Position numbers and translations under genes: made by a program. From Ignavibacteria bacterium (GTDB lineage: Bacteria; Bacteroidota; Ignavibacteria; Tepidaquicellales; Tepidaquicellaceae), in assembly GCA_016704345.1 (NCBI GenBank), contig JADJAH010000017.1:124001-188000 (forward strand): DNA of 64,000 bases. The letters run 5' to 3'. The notes under the pieces are model-generated. The model was not told the origin of the DNA. It saw nothing but the letters and a program-made list of their open reading frames with translations, and searched no databases. Below are positions 41,729 to 50,902 of the stretch, one piece after another (the first letter of the stretch is position 1; each line of letters opens with the position of its first letter).

Positions 41729-43036
41729 GTGAACTTAAAAAACAAAATTGCCGCAAATGATTTCATTGTAGGAGTCATAGGCATGGGATATGTAGGATTG
41801 CCGCTTGCATTAGAATTCGCGGCAAAAGGAATTAAGGTTATTGGATTTGACCTTGATGAGTCAAAGATAACCAAGATAAACAAAGACAAGAAATCATACA
41901 TCAAACACATTCCCTCCCAAAAGATCAGCGATGCCGTAACAAACAAATGCTTAGTGGCAACAACTGACTTTTCACGTTTGGAAGAATCCGACGCGATCAT
42001 CATCTGCGTACCTACGCCGCTTAATGCAAACAGAGAGCCGGATATGAGTTACGTTGAGAATACGGCCTACACTATTGCAAAGCATCTTCGCAAGGGTCAT
42101 TTCATTTCGCTTGAAAGCACAACTTATCCGGGAACAACGGATGAAATACTGCTGAAGATCTTTGAAGAGAAAGGCATGAAAGTCGGTAAAGATTTTTACT
42201 TGTGTTTCTCTCCCGAAAGAGAAGATCCGAACAACGAGAAGTATTCAACAGCAACAATTCCAAAAGTGATAGGCGGAGTCACGAAAGAATGTCTTGAGAT
42301 AGGAATGATGATCTATGAGAAGGTAATAATACAAGTCGTTCCTGTTTCATCAACGAAAGCTGCTGAATCTGCCAAGCTTCTCGAGAATATATACAGGTCC
42401 ATCAACATAGCATTGGTCAATGAGCTGAAAGTAGTCTTTGACAAGATGGGAATTGATGTCTGGGAAGTAATTGAAGCAGCTTCGACCAAGCCATTTGGAT
42501 TCACTGCGTTCTATCCCGGTCCCGGATTAGGAGGACACTGCATTCCGATTGATCCATTCTATCTTACATGGAAAGCAAGAGAATATGAAGTTGCTACAAA
42601 GTTCATTGAACTTGCAGGTGAAGTAAATACATCGATGCCCGAGTATGTAGTAGGAAGAGTTTCTCATGCTTTGAATCAGAACAAGAAATGCATAAACGGA
42701 TCAAAGATCTTATTGCTTGGTCTTTCATACAAGAAAGACATTGACGATCTGAGAGAATCTCCGTCTTTAAAGCTGATCGAACTTCTTCAGGATGAAGGAG
42801 CCAGTGTTGACTACAGTGATGACTATGTTACATCTATTCCAAGACTCAGGAAATATGAGTTTAACAAGAAATCTGTAAAACTCACAAGCGCAAATATTGC
42901 CAAATATGATCTGGTCCTTCTTTCGACGGACCATACATACTATGACTACAAGCATATTTTTGAAAATGCAAAGATCATAGTTGACACACGAAACGCCTTC
43001 AAGAATTTCAAGGGCAAGAAACTGTTTAAAGCATGA
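41729..43036 (+). CDS. wbpA: UDP-GlcNAc 6-dehydrogenase, WbpA-type
   Basis: A 435-residue nucleotide sugar dehydrogenase. The Rossmann motif VGVIGMGYVGLPLA is at residues 14-27 and the catalytic Cys lies in GLGGHCIPIDPFYL near residue 267. The EREDPNNE substrate loop marks the WbpA/WbpO group acting on N-acetylated UDP-hexosamines. It oxidises C6 to make UDP-GlcNAc-uronate (or the ManNAc form). The start is GTG with AAAGGA upstream. The following genes are the B, D and E enzymes of the diacetamido uronic acid pathway. Confidence 0.85.
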   Translation: MNLKNKIAANDFIVGVIGMGYVGLPLALEFAAKGIKVIGFDLDESKITKINKDKKSYIKHIPSQKISDAVTNKCLVATTDFSRLEESDAIIICVPTPLNANREPDMSYVENTAYTIAKHLRKGHFISLESTTYPGTTDEILLKIFEEKGMKVGKDFYLCFSPEREDPNNEKYSTATIPKVIGGVTKECLEIGMMIYEKVIIQVVPVSSTKAAESAKLLENIYRSINIALVNELKVVFDKMGIDVWEVIEAASTKPFGFTAFYPGPGLGGHCIPIDPFYLTWKAREYEVATKFIELAGEVNTSMPEYVVGRVSHALNQNKKCINGSKILLLGLSYKKDIDDLRESPSLKLIELLQDEGASVDYSDDYVTSIPRLRKYEFNKKSVKLTSANIAKYDLVLLSTDHTYYDYKHIFENAKIIVDTRNAFKNFKGKKLFKA

Positions 43037-44022
43037 TGAGTGAATTGAATATTGCCGTGATAGGTTGCGGCAAATGGGGCATGAATCATGTCAGGACGGC
43101 TTATGGAATTTTTGGGGAGCGGCTGAAATTTTGCTGCGACAATGATCCCATGAGCAAAGACAAGGTGAAAGAGATCGCGCCCGAGAGCATGTTCTCAACA
43201 GATATTGAAGATGTAATAAAAGACACTTCAATAAATGCTGCAATAGTTTCAACGCCGGCCGAAACTCATTTTGAGATCACGAAGAGTCTACTCGAAGCCG
43301 GAAAACATGTACTTGTAGAGAAGCCCATTACACTCAGATCATCCGAAGCAAGAACATTGAACACATTGGCTTTGGAAAAAGGACTCATACTTATGGTTGG
43401 TCATTTGTTGCTGTATCATCCGGCCATACTCAAGATCAAACAATATCTCGATGAAGGCAAGCTTGGAAAACTGCAATACATTTACAGCAACAGACTTAAT
43501 CTCGGAACAATAAGAACCGAAGAAAATATTCTCTGGAGTTTTGCGCCGCACGACATTTCCGTTATACAATATTTTGCAGGCAGCATTCCCGAAGAAGTAA
43601 AGGCAACCGGCGCAATCTTTGTGCAGGAAGGCATTCAGGACACGACACTCACCTATTTGAATTTCAAAGAGAATATTCATGCTCATATTTATGTGAGCTG
43701 GCTTCATCCTTTCAAGGAGCAGAGACTTGTTGTCATTGGTGACAAATCTATGATGGTCTTTGAAGATACTTTGAAAGATCATAAGTTGAAATTTTACAGA
43801 AAAGGATTCGAGCTTGTTAACGGCACACCCGTTAAAATAGACTCGGAATATGAAAATATAGAATTCGATAGTACCTCCCCACTCGAACTTGAGCAAAAGC
43901 ATTTTGCAGAGTGCATTAAGAGTGGAACAGCTCCAAGGTCTGACGGCATGAATGCTATAGAGGTTCTTGAGACCCTGGAGAGAGCTCAGAAAGAATTAAT
44001 GAAAGATAAAACAACAAATTAA
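43033..44022 (+). CDS. wbpB: UDP-GlcNAcA 3-dehydrogenase, WbpB-like (Gfo/Idh)
   Basis: A 329-residue Gfo/Idh oxidoreductase. IAVIGCGKWGMNHVR is near residue 6-20 and the catalytic region VEKPITL near 95, followed by VGHLLLYHPA and the WSFAPHDIS substrate segment near 169. WbpB-type enzymes oxidise C3 of UDP-GlcNAc-uronate before WbpE adds an amino group. It overlaps WbpA by four bases (ATGA), and its stop is one base before WbpD. The complete WbpA/B/E/D order makes the call fairly firm. Confidence 0.85.
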   Translation: MMSELNIAVIGCGKWGMNHVRTAYGIFGERLKFCCDNDPMSKDKVKEIAPESMFSTDIEDVIKDTSINAAIVSTPAETHFEITKSLLEAGKHVLVEKPITLRSSEARTLNTLALEKGLILMVGHLLLYHPAILKIKQYLDEGKLGKLQYIYSNRLNLGTIRTEENILWSFAPHDISVIQYFAGSIPEEVKATGAIFVQEGIQDTTLTYLNFKENIHAHIYVSWLHPFKEQRLVVIGDKSMMVFEDTLKDHKLKFYRKGFELVNGTPVKIDSEYENIEFDSTSPLELEQKHFAECIKSGTAPRSDGMNAIEVLETLERAQKELMKDKTTN

Positions 44023-44023
44023 A

Positions 44024-44605
44024 ATGGCTGAATATAAAATACATCCAACAGCAGTTGTTGACGACAATGTAGAGATCGGGAAAGGATCTTCGGTCTGGCA
44101 TTTTTCTCACATCCAGCCCGGTGCAAAGATTGGTGAGAAATGTACATTGGGACAAAATGTTAACGTTGCGAACAATGTTGTAATAGGAAATTTTTGCAAG
44201 ATACAGAACAATGTTTCAATTTATGAAGGTGTGACTCTTGAAGACTATGTTTTCTGCGGACCTTCAATGGTGTTCACAAATATACTTCTTCCAAAGTGCA
44301 AGTATCCGCAGAGAGGTGCGGAGTTTTACATCAACACGCTGGTTAAAGAAGGAGCATCTATTGGCGCTAATGCTACGATCGTTTGCGGCATCACTGTCGG
44401 GAAGCATTGTCTGATAGGCGCAGGAGCCGTGGTAGTAAAAGATGTTCCGGACTATGCACTTGTTGTAGGTAATCCCGGAAGAATTATCGGATGGGTAAGT
44501 GAAGCAGGCACCAGACTGGAATTTGACCAAAACGAAATTGCTCATTGCTCCAAATCTGAAAAGAGTTATAAAATGGAAAACGGAATCGTTAAAGAAATTA
44601 ATTAA
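44024..44605 (+). CDS. wbpD: UDP-sugar N-acetyltransferase, WbpD-like (left-handed beta-helix)
   Basis: A 193-residue hexapeptide-repeat acyltransferase. Repeats run through VEIGKGSSVWHFSHI, NVVIGNFCKIQNNVSI and TIVCGITVGKHCLIG, ending in a GNPGRIIGWVSEAG tail typical of WbpD/WlbB enzymes. It acetylates the 3-amino group introduced by WbpE to give a 2,3-diacetamido uronic acid. The start is ATG, one base after the WbpB stop. Confidence 0.85.
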   Translation: MAEYKIHPTAVVDDNVEIGKGSSVWHFSHIQPGAKIGEKCTLGQNVNVANNVVIGNFCKIQNNVSIYEGVTLEDYVFCGPSMVFTNILLPKCKYPQRGAEFYINTLVKEGASIGANATIVCGITVGKHCLIGAGAVVVKDVPDYALVVGNPGRIIGWVSEAGTRLEFDQNEIAHCSKSEKSYKMENGIVKEIN

Positions 44606-44623
44606 GAAAGGAAGATCAAACAA

Positions 44624-45940
44624 ATGAAATTAGCAATTGTCGGAACAGGATATGTAGGATTGGTTACAGGTACATGCCTTGCTGATACAGGCAATGATGT
44701 AATTTGTGTGGACATAGACAAAGAAAAAGTTGAGAAGCTGAGAAACAATATCATGCCTATCTATGAGCCGGATCTTGATACAATATTTGAAAGGAATGTA
44801 AAGGCCGGCAGATTGAAGTTTACAACAGACCTAAAAGAAGCTGCGGACGTAGCAGATGTAATATTTCTCGCGCTGCCTACGCCTCCGGGAGAAGACGGAT
44901 CAGCGGATCTCTCGTACATTCTCAAAGTTGCTGATGATCTTGGCAAGATCATAGAAGGATACAAGATCATAATCAATAAGAGCACAGTGCCGGTAGGTAC
45001 GGCGGAAAGAGTAAGAGAAGCAATCTCTAAAAATACGGACATAGAGTTTGACGTTGTTTCTAATCCTGAATTTCTTCGGGAAGGACTTGCTGTTGATGAT
45101 TTCATGAAGCCCGACAGGATTGTTATCGGAACAAGATCTGAAAAAGCGAGAAAGACTCTTGAAGATCTGTTTGCTCCTTATGTGAGACAGGGAAATCCTA
45201 TCATCTTTATGGATGAAAGATCTTCAGAGCTTACCAAGTACGCATCCAACTCATATCTTGCTACACGGATAACATTCATGAATGAGATCGCAAACATATG
45301 CGAAAGAATCGGCGCTGATGTTGATTTGGTAAGAATTGGCATGGGAAGCGATACAAGAATCGGAAAGCGGTTCCTGTTCCCCGGCATCGGTTACGGAGGC
45401 AGTTGTTTTCCAAAGGATGTGAGTGCTTTGCACAAATCCGCTTCTCAGAACGGCTACGAATTTGAGATTCTTGAATCAGTGATGCGCGTTAATGACAGGC
45501 AGAAGACAATCATAGTTGATAAGATAAGAGATTACTTCGGCGGCGATCTCAATGGAAAAAAGATCGCTCTGTGGGGATTGGCATTTAAGCCTGACACAGA
45601 TGACATAAGAGAAGCTCCATCACTTTACATTATCAGAGACCTTCTCGACGCGGGCGCAATCATTGTTGCGCATGATCCTGAGGCAATGGAAAATGTGAAG
45701 AAACATGTAGGCGAAAAGATACAGTTCGTTGATGATCATTATGAAGCATTGAAGGATGCGGATGCTCTTATCATAGCAACAGAGTGGACGCTTTACAGGT
45801 CACCGGATTTTGGAAGAATGGGTTCTCTGATGAAATCGAAAGTGATATTTGACGGAAGAAATCTTTACGATCTGAATCACATGAAGGAACTTGGCTTTTA
45901 TTACAGAAGCATCGGCAGAAAGCTGATCGAAGCAAAGTAA
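44624..45940 (+). CDS. ugd: UDP-glucose 6-dehydrogenase
   Basis: A 438-residue dehydrogenase. VGTGYVGLVTGTCLADTGN is at residues 5-23 and the catalytic Cys lies in GYGGSCFPKDV near residue 263. The length and FLREGLAVDDFMKPDRIVIG region match Ugd, which converts UDP-glucose to UDP-glucuronate. It differs clearly from the WbpA-type enzyme upstream. AAAGGAAG lies about nine bases before the ATG, one of the better Shine-Dalgarno sites in the window. UDP-glucuronate is also the usual precursor for galacturonate and xylose branches. Confidence 0.9.
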   Translation: MKLAIVGTGYVGLVTGTCLADTGNDVICVDIDKEKVEKLRNNIMPIYEPDLDTIFERNVKAGRLKFTTDLKEAADVADVIFLALPTPPGEDGSADLSYILKVADDLGKIIEGYKIIINKSTVPVGTAERVREAISKNTDIEFDVVSNPEFLREGLAVDDFMKPDRIVIGTRSEKARKTLEDLFAPYVRQGNPIIFMDERSSELTKYASNSYLATRITFMNEIANICERIGADVDLVRIGMGSDTRIGKRFLFPGIGYGGSCFPKDVSALHKSASQNGYEFEILESVMRVNDRQKTIIVDKIRDYFGGDLNGKKIALWGLAFKPDTDDIREAPSLYIIRDLLDAGAIIVAHDPEAMENVKKHVGEKIQFVDDHYEALKDADALIIATEWTLYRSPDFGRMGSLMKSKVIFDGRNLYDLNHMKELGFYYRSIGRKLIEAK

Positions 45941-45970
45941 CTGAATTTAACTGAACATTAAAAAACAAAA

Positions 45971-47137
45971 ATGAAAGTACCACTGCTTGATTTAAAGGCC
46001 CAATATAGAACCATTAAGAGTGATATCGATGCGGCGTTGATCAGAATGGCCGAATCACAAAGTCTTATACTTGGACCTGAAGTTGAACTGCTTGAAAAAA
46101 ATCTGAATGAGTATCTACAGTGCAAATATTCTGTAGGAGTTTCCTCTGGAACCGATGCATTGCTGATCGCACTCATGGCAATAGATATAAAACCGGGCGA
46201 TGAAGTGATACTGCCAACTTACTCATTCTTCGCAACTGCCGGTGTTGTAAGCAGGCTGAATGCAAAGCCGGTCTTTGCTGAATCAGACCCGGTTACATTC
46301 AACATCGACCCTGCATCCATAAGAAAGCTCATTACAAAGAATACAAAGGCAATAGTTCCTGTACATCTTTACGGACAAAGTGCAGAGATGGATGAGATCA
46401 TGAAGATCGCGGATGAATACAATATCAAAGTTATTGAAGATGCCGCACAGGCAATTGGTACTCAATACAAAGACGGAAGAAGGCTCGGCAATATCGGACA
46501 CATTGGATGCTTTTCTTTTTATCCCAGCAAGAATCTCGGATGCTTTGGTGACGGCGGACTGGTAACAACAAATGATGAAGAACTCGCCGCCAGATTGAGG
46601 ATATTGAGAGTACACGGCGGAAAGCCGAAATATTATCACAAGATCATCGGAGGTAATTTCCGTTTGGATGCAATACAGGCGGCAGTGCTGAACGTGAAGC
46701 TTCCGCATCTTGATGCATGGACGAAAGCACGTCAGACGAATGCTTCACTTTACACAAAGTTCTTCATCGATCACGAACTTGCAGAAGAAACCGGCAGATT
46801 AGAATATGATGAGAACAATAAAGTGCTGCTTCCAAAAGCAGTTTATGCCGACAAACAATTTTCGCACGATCATATCTATAATCAGTATGTGATCAGAGTC
46901 AAAGGCAGAGATGATCTTAGAAAACATCTGACTGAAAATGAAATCGGAACCGAAATTTATTATCCGGTACCATTCCATCTTCAGGAGTGTTTTGCATTTC
47001 TCGGATACAAGAAGGGAGACTTCCCTGTATCTGAATGGTGCGCTAATGACTCAATTGCTGTTCCTATATATCCGGAACTCTCGGAAGAACAGATCAAATT
47101 CACAGTGCAGACGATCGCGGAATATCTGAAAAAGTAA
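45971..47137 (+). CDS. wbpE: UDP-3-keto uronate aminotransferase, WbpE-like (DegT)
   Basis: A 388-residue DegT aminotransferase. The family start VPLLDLKAQYRTI is at residues 3-15, SGTDALLIAL near 58, and the PLP lysine is in FYPSKNLGCFGDGG near residue 186. VEDAAQAIG supplies the cofactor aspartate. The QPLY-like VPVHLYGQ near 130 fits WbpE/WlbC-type enzymes. It follows WbpA, WbpB, WbpD and Ugd, so 3-amination of the keto uronate is the natural role. The start is ATG in an A-rich leader with no clear Shine-Dalgarno. Confidence 0.85.
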   Translation: MKVPLLDLKAQYRTIKSDIDAALIRMAESQSLILGPEVELLEKNLNEYLQCKYSVGVSSGTDALLIALMAIDIKPGDEVILPTYSFFATAGVVSRLNAKPVFAESDPVTFNIDPASIRKLITKNTKAIVPVHLYGQSAEMDEIMKIADEYNIKVIEDAAQAIGTQYKDGRRLGNIGHIGCFSFYPSKNLGCFGDGGLVTTNDEELAARLRILRVHGGKPKYYHKIIGGNFRLDAIQAAVLNVKLPHLDAWTKARQTNASLYTKFFIDHELAEETGRLEYDENNKVLLPKAVYADKQFSHDHIYNQYVIRVKGRDDLRKHLTENEIGTEIYYPVPFHLQECFAFLGYKKGDFPVSEWCANDSIAVPIYPELSEEQIKFTVQTIAEYLKK

Positions 47138-47158
47138 TTACAGAACATCAAACTAAAT

Positions 47159-48208
47159 TTGAAAATGAAAAAAGCCCTCATTTCGGGAATTACAGGACAG
47201 GATGGAAGCTACCTGACAGAAATACTTCTTGACAAAGGTTACGAAGTTCACGGCATTATAAGGAGAAGCAGTTCATTCAACACAAAGAGAATAGACCATC
47301 TTTACGCGAACAAGGATCTCATTGATAAAAAACTCTTTCTTCATTTTGGAGATCTCGTTGATACAAGCAGTCTGAACAGATTGCTTGAGAAGATCGAACC
47401 AGATGAGATTTACAATCTCGCGGCGCAAAGCCATGTCAAAGTTTCCTTCGAAGTACCGGATTATACCGCACAGGTTGACGCTCTCGGCACGTTGAGATTC
47501 CTTGATGCAATCAGGGAAACCGGACTGAGGAAAGTGAAATTTTATCAGGCTTCTACAAGTGAACTTTTCGGAAAAGTGCAGGAAGTTCCGCAAACAGAAA
47601 CGACTCCATTCTATCCGAGAAGTCCTTATGGTGTGGCTAAGATTTACGGCTACTGGATCGTTGTCAATTACAGGGAAGCTTACGATATTTTTGCCTGCAA
47701 CGGCATACTGTTCAATCATGAATCTCCAAGAAGGGGTGAAACCTTTGTCACCAGAAAAATCACAAGAGCAGTCGCCAGGATAAAGCACGGACTTCAGCAA
47801 TCAATGCAAATGGGAAACCTCGATGCAAAGAGAGACTGGGGATATGCACCTGAATTCTGCGAAGGAATGTGGAGGATTCTGCAGTACAACAAGGCGGAAG
47901 ATTTTGTACTTGCAACGGGCGAAACTCATTCAGTTAGAGAATTCATTGAACTCGCCTTCAAGGAGATTGGCATTGATGTTGTATGGAAAGGCAAGGGCGC
48001 TAATGAAGTCGGCAAAGATAAGAAGACAGGAAACGTACTTATTGAGATCGACAAGAGTTATTTCCGACCGACAGAAGTTGACTTGTTAATAGGCGATCCT
48101 ACCAAGGCGAAGAAGAAGCTCGGCTGGAAACCCAAGACGACATTTGAAGAGCTTGTGACAATTATGGTGAAGGCCGATTGCGATTCCGTTAAGAAGAAAG
48201 GTTACTAA
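47159..48208 (+). CDS. gmd: GDP-mannose 4,6-dehydratase
   Basis: A 349-residue extended SDR. ISGITGQDGSYLTEILLDKGYEV is near residues 6-28, with GIIRRSSSFNTKRIDHLY, and AQSHV is near 90. The catalytic TSELFGKVQEVPQTE follows, and Y-x3-K lies in PYGVAKIYGYW. The NHESPRRGETFVTRKITRAVARI segment is diagnostic of Gmd. It makes GDP-4-keto-6-deoxymannose, used for fucose, rhamnose, perosamine or heptose analogues. The following genes suggest either perosamine-like or 6-deoxy sugar synthesis. Confidence 0.9.
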   Translation: MKMKKALISGITGQDGSYLTEILLDKGYEVHGIIRRSSSFNTKRIDHLYANKDLIDKKLFLHFGDLVDTSSLNRLLEKIEPDEIYNLAAQSHVKVSFEVPDYTAQVDALGTLRFLDAIRETGLRKVKFYQASTSELFGKVQEVPQTETTPFYPRSPYGVAKIYGYWIVVNYREAYDIFACNGILFNHESPRRGETFVTRKITRAVARIKHGLQQSMQMGNLDAKRDWGYAPEFCEGMWRILQYNKAEDFVLATGETHSVREFIELAFKEIGIDVVWKGKGANEVGKDKKTGNVLIEIDKSYFRPTEVDLLIGDPTKAKKKLGWKPKTTFEELVTIMVKADCDSVKKKGY

Positions 48209-48222
48209 GCTCAGACTTAACA

Positions 48223-48741
48223 ATGCCGATTACTGTTGAAAAGACTGCCCTGGATGAAGTGCTTTTGATAAAGCCGTCGAGATTTGAAGATCACCGCGGC
48301 ACATACGTTGAGACTTATAACATTGATGACTATGAAAGCAACGGAATAAGAGTGAAGTTTCTCAGAGATGATATTTCTACTTCCGGCAAAAATGTTTTAC
48401 GCGGGATTCATTATGATAACAAGACGTGGAAATTGATCCAATGCATGCACGGAAAAATATTCTTTGTGGTTGTTGATATGAGAAGTGAATCTCCGCAATA
48501 CCTGAAGTGGGTTTCGTTTGATCTTAATGATAAGAACAGGTATCAGGTACTTGTTCCGCCGGGTTTTGGAAACGGGCATCTTGTTTTAAGCGAGTCGTGT
48601 ATCTTTCACTACAAGATGTCGGAATATTACGACCCTGCAAATGAAAGAGGTGTTAAGTGGGATGATGTAAGTCTCGGCATAACATGGCCGGTGAGTGAAC
48701 CGATACTATCTGAAAAGGATTCTAAGACAAATTACATATAA
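48223..48741 (+). CDS. dTDP-4-dehydrorhamnose 3,5-epimerase-like protein (RmlC fold)
   Basis: A 172-residue cupin epimerase of the RmlC family. KPSRFEDHRGTYVETYN is near residues 16-32, RGIHYDNKTWKLIQCMHGKIFFV near 65-87 and VPPGFGNGHLVLSE near 112. Family members epimerise C3/C5 of a 4-keto-6-deoxy nucleotide sugar. No RmlA/RmlB pair is adjacent, so its substrate is probably the GDP-4-keto sugar from the Gmd upstream, as with DdahB/MlghB-type epimerases of heptose pathways. It starts at ATG, 14 bases after Gmd. Confidence 0.8.
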   Translation: MPITVEKTALDEVLLIKPSRFEDHRGTYVETYNIDDYESNGIRVKFLRDDISTSGKNVLRGIHYDNKTWKLIQCMHGKIFFVVVDMRSESPQYLKWVSFDLNDKNRYQVLVPPGFGNGHLVLSESCIFHYKMSEYYDPANERGVKWDDVSLGITWPVSEPILSEKDSKTNYI

Positions 48742-48755
48742 AAGGACATTACCAA

Positions 48756-49946
48756 TTGAAGGCAAGAAAAGAATTTCTTTCTATTGCAATACCGGATATT
48801 ACTGACGAAGAAAAGAAACAAGTTATAGAATGTCTTGACTCCGGCTGGATAAGCGTCGGTCCGAAAGTCAGGGAGTTTGAGAGTTTGTTTGCCGAATATC
48901 ACGGTGTGAAACATGCCGTAGCTACGAGTTCCTGTACAACTTCACTTTTTATAGCGGCAAAGGTTCTCGGCATCGGCGAAGGAGATTACGTAATTGTTCC
49001 AACTATCACATGGCAATCAACTGCAAATATTGTAGAGCAACTTGGAGCCACTCCGATTTTCTGTGATGTCCATAGGGATACATTGAATATCAAAACCGAT
49101 GAGATAGAGCAACTCATGTCAATGTATGGAAACAAGATCAAAGCAATTATCCCCGTTCATCATTCCGGACTACCTGCAGACATTGATATAATTGACAACA
49201 TCTCCAAAGAATATGATGTGCCGGTAATCTATGATGCCGCGCATGCAGTGTTCTCTTCTTACGACAATAAAATGATCGGGCAATTCGGAACTATGTCATG
49301 CTTCAGTTTTTACGCTACCAAGAACCTTACTACGGGAGACGGAGGCATCATCACAACTGACAGCGACGAACTTGCCGAGCATTGCAGGATCTGGTCTTAT
49401 CACGGCTTGCCAAAAGATTCGTGGAGAAGATATTCTTCAGAGAACGCCAGTCCGCATGTTCAGTGTATTGTACCCGGATATAAGTTTAACCTGACGGATC
49501 TTCAGGCAGCGCTTGGAATAGCGCAGATGTCTAGAAGGAATGAGTTACTCGAAAAAAGAAATGAGCTCTTCAGATATTACAACACAATTCTTGCAGACCT
49601 TGATTGGCTCGAACTTCCTGTTCATGAAACAGACCGGGGCAAATGGGGAAATCATGTTTATGTTGTTAAGATAGTTGATGATGAAATTGATCGCGATAAA
49701 CTTATGACTGAACTGCGCAAGCTGAACATCGGTACAAATCTCCATTTCTATCCCGTGCACAAGAATGTTTTTTACGAGCAGAAATATCCGGATGTAAAAC
49801 TCGAAACTGCCGAATGGCTGATGGATAGGATTCTGACTATTCCTTTGTGCACAAAATATTCCAAAGATGATTTGGATTATGTTTCGGAAGCATTGAGATT
49901 CGTTTACGATGAAAGGCTTGCACACAAGAACGTAATGATAAATTAA
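48756..49946 (+). CDS. Sugar aminotransferase, perosamine-synthase-like (DegT)
   Basis: A 396-residue DegT aminotransferase. SVGPKVREFESLFAEYHG is near residues 31-48, TSSCTTSLFIAAKVLG near 55, and the PLP lysine is in YATKNLTTGDGG near residue 190, with DAAHAVF before it. It is likely to transaminate the 4-keto sugar from Gmd, giving a perosamine-type amino sugar, though the epimerase between them makes a different configuration possible. The start is TTG (48756) with no in-frame ATG before the conserved block. Confidence 0.8.
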   Translation: MKARKEFLSIAIPDITDEEKKQVIECLDSGWISVGPKVREFESLFAEYHGVKHAVATSSCTTSLFIAAKVLGIGEGDYVIVPTITWQSTANIVEQLGATPIFCDVHRDTLNIKTDEIEQLMSMYGNKIKAIIPVHHSGLPADIDIIDNISKEYDVPVIYDAAHAVFSSYDNKMIGQFGTMSCFSFYATKNLTTGDGGIITTDSDELAEHCRIWSYHGLPKDSWRRYSSENASPHVQCIVPGYKFNLTDLQAALGIAQMSRRNELLEKRNELFRYYNTILADLDWLELPVHETDRGKWGNHVYVVKIVDDEIDRDKLMTELRKLNIGTNLHFYPVHKNVFYEQKYPDVKLETAEWLMDRILTIPLCTKYSKDDLDYVSEALRFVYDERLAHKNVMIN

Positions 49947-49954
49947 CCTCAGAC

Positions 49955-50902
49955 TTGTCAACCATATTAATCACCGGCGGTGCAGGAAATATTGGCTCTT
50001 TCATTGCAGATCAATGCATTGATCTAGGGCATAAGGTTGTAGTGGCAGACAATTTTTACAACGGCAAGTTCAGGAACATTGAACATCACATTAATTCAGG
50101 CAACTTAGAGCTTGAGACAATTGATATCGGAAGCATTGAGATGGTAAGATATGCTTTTGAAAAACACAGGCCGGAATATGTTTCGCATCAGGCATCTCTC
50201 ATGATAATGGACTCGAATAAATTTCCGCACAAGTCATTGGAAACCAACATACAAGGTACCTTCAACATTATTCAGGCATGCTATGAACTTGGTGTTAAGA
50301 AGCTTACATACGGTTCATCAGCATCTGTCTATGGAGATCCGAGAGTCATTCCTGTCACTGAGGATCATCCTTTCGACAACCGTACTTTGTACGGTGCTAC
50401 AAAGATTGCTAAAGAAGCTCTTATGCAATCATGGGCTTACTCACACAATGTTCCTTATGTCGGGTTCAGATATTTTAACATCTACAGCGAGAGGCAGGGT
50501 CTCGGAGCATTTTACACACAGGTGTTTCAAAAGTGGATCCATGCTATTTACAAAGACGAAGAGATAACTATGTACGGCGACGGTGAGCAAACACTTGACC
50601 TTGTTCACTCTTCTGATGCCGCGCGGGCAAATGTTCTCGCAATGTTCAATGACAATGTAAAGAATGAGCACTTTAATGTTGGTACCGGAAAGGAAACAAG
50701 CCTTAAGGAAGTCTTGTCAATTATTGAAAAGAATCTTGGAAAGAAGGCAAGAGTAAAACATGTGGAGTCTGATCCGCATTTGGTAAAAAGAAGATGTGCA
50801 TCTATCTCGAAAATAAGAACAATGCTGGGCTTTGAACCGTCAGTCACTGTTGAAGAAGGAACAAAGAAATATGTTGATCACTTACTCGAGGGAAAGATCT
50901 GA
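49955..50902 (+). CDS. NAD-dependent sugar epimerase/dehydratase (extended SDR)
   Basis: A 315-residue extended SDR. ITGGAGNIGSFIADQC is at residues 5-20, SSASVYGDPRVIPVTEDH near 119 and YGATKIAKEAL near 146 as the catalytic Y-x3-K. FRYFNIYSERQGLGAFYTQV near 171 is a conserved substrate-loop-like element. It resembles UDP-glucose 4-epimerase and GDP-sugar epimerases. The start is TTG (49955) and the next gene begins inside its stop. Its position among Gmd-linked genes suggests a GDP-sugar, but this is not proven. Confidence 0.78.
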   Translation: MSTILITGGAGNIGSFIADQCIDLGHKVVVADNFYNGKFRNIEHHINSGNLELETIDIGSIEMVRYAFEKHRPEYVSHQASLMIMDSNKFPHKSLETNIQGTFNIIQACYELGVKKLTYGSSASVYGDPRVIPVTEDHPFDNRTLYGATKIAKEALMQSWAYSHNVPYVGFRYFNIYSERQGLGAFYTQVFQKWIHAIYKDEEITMYGDGEQTLDLVHSSDAARANVLAMFNDNVKNEHFNVGTGKETSLKEVLSIIEKNLGKKARVKHVESDPHLVKRRCASISKIRTMLGFEPSVTVEEGTKKYVDHLLEGKI

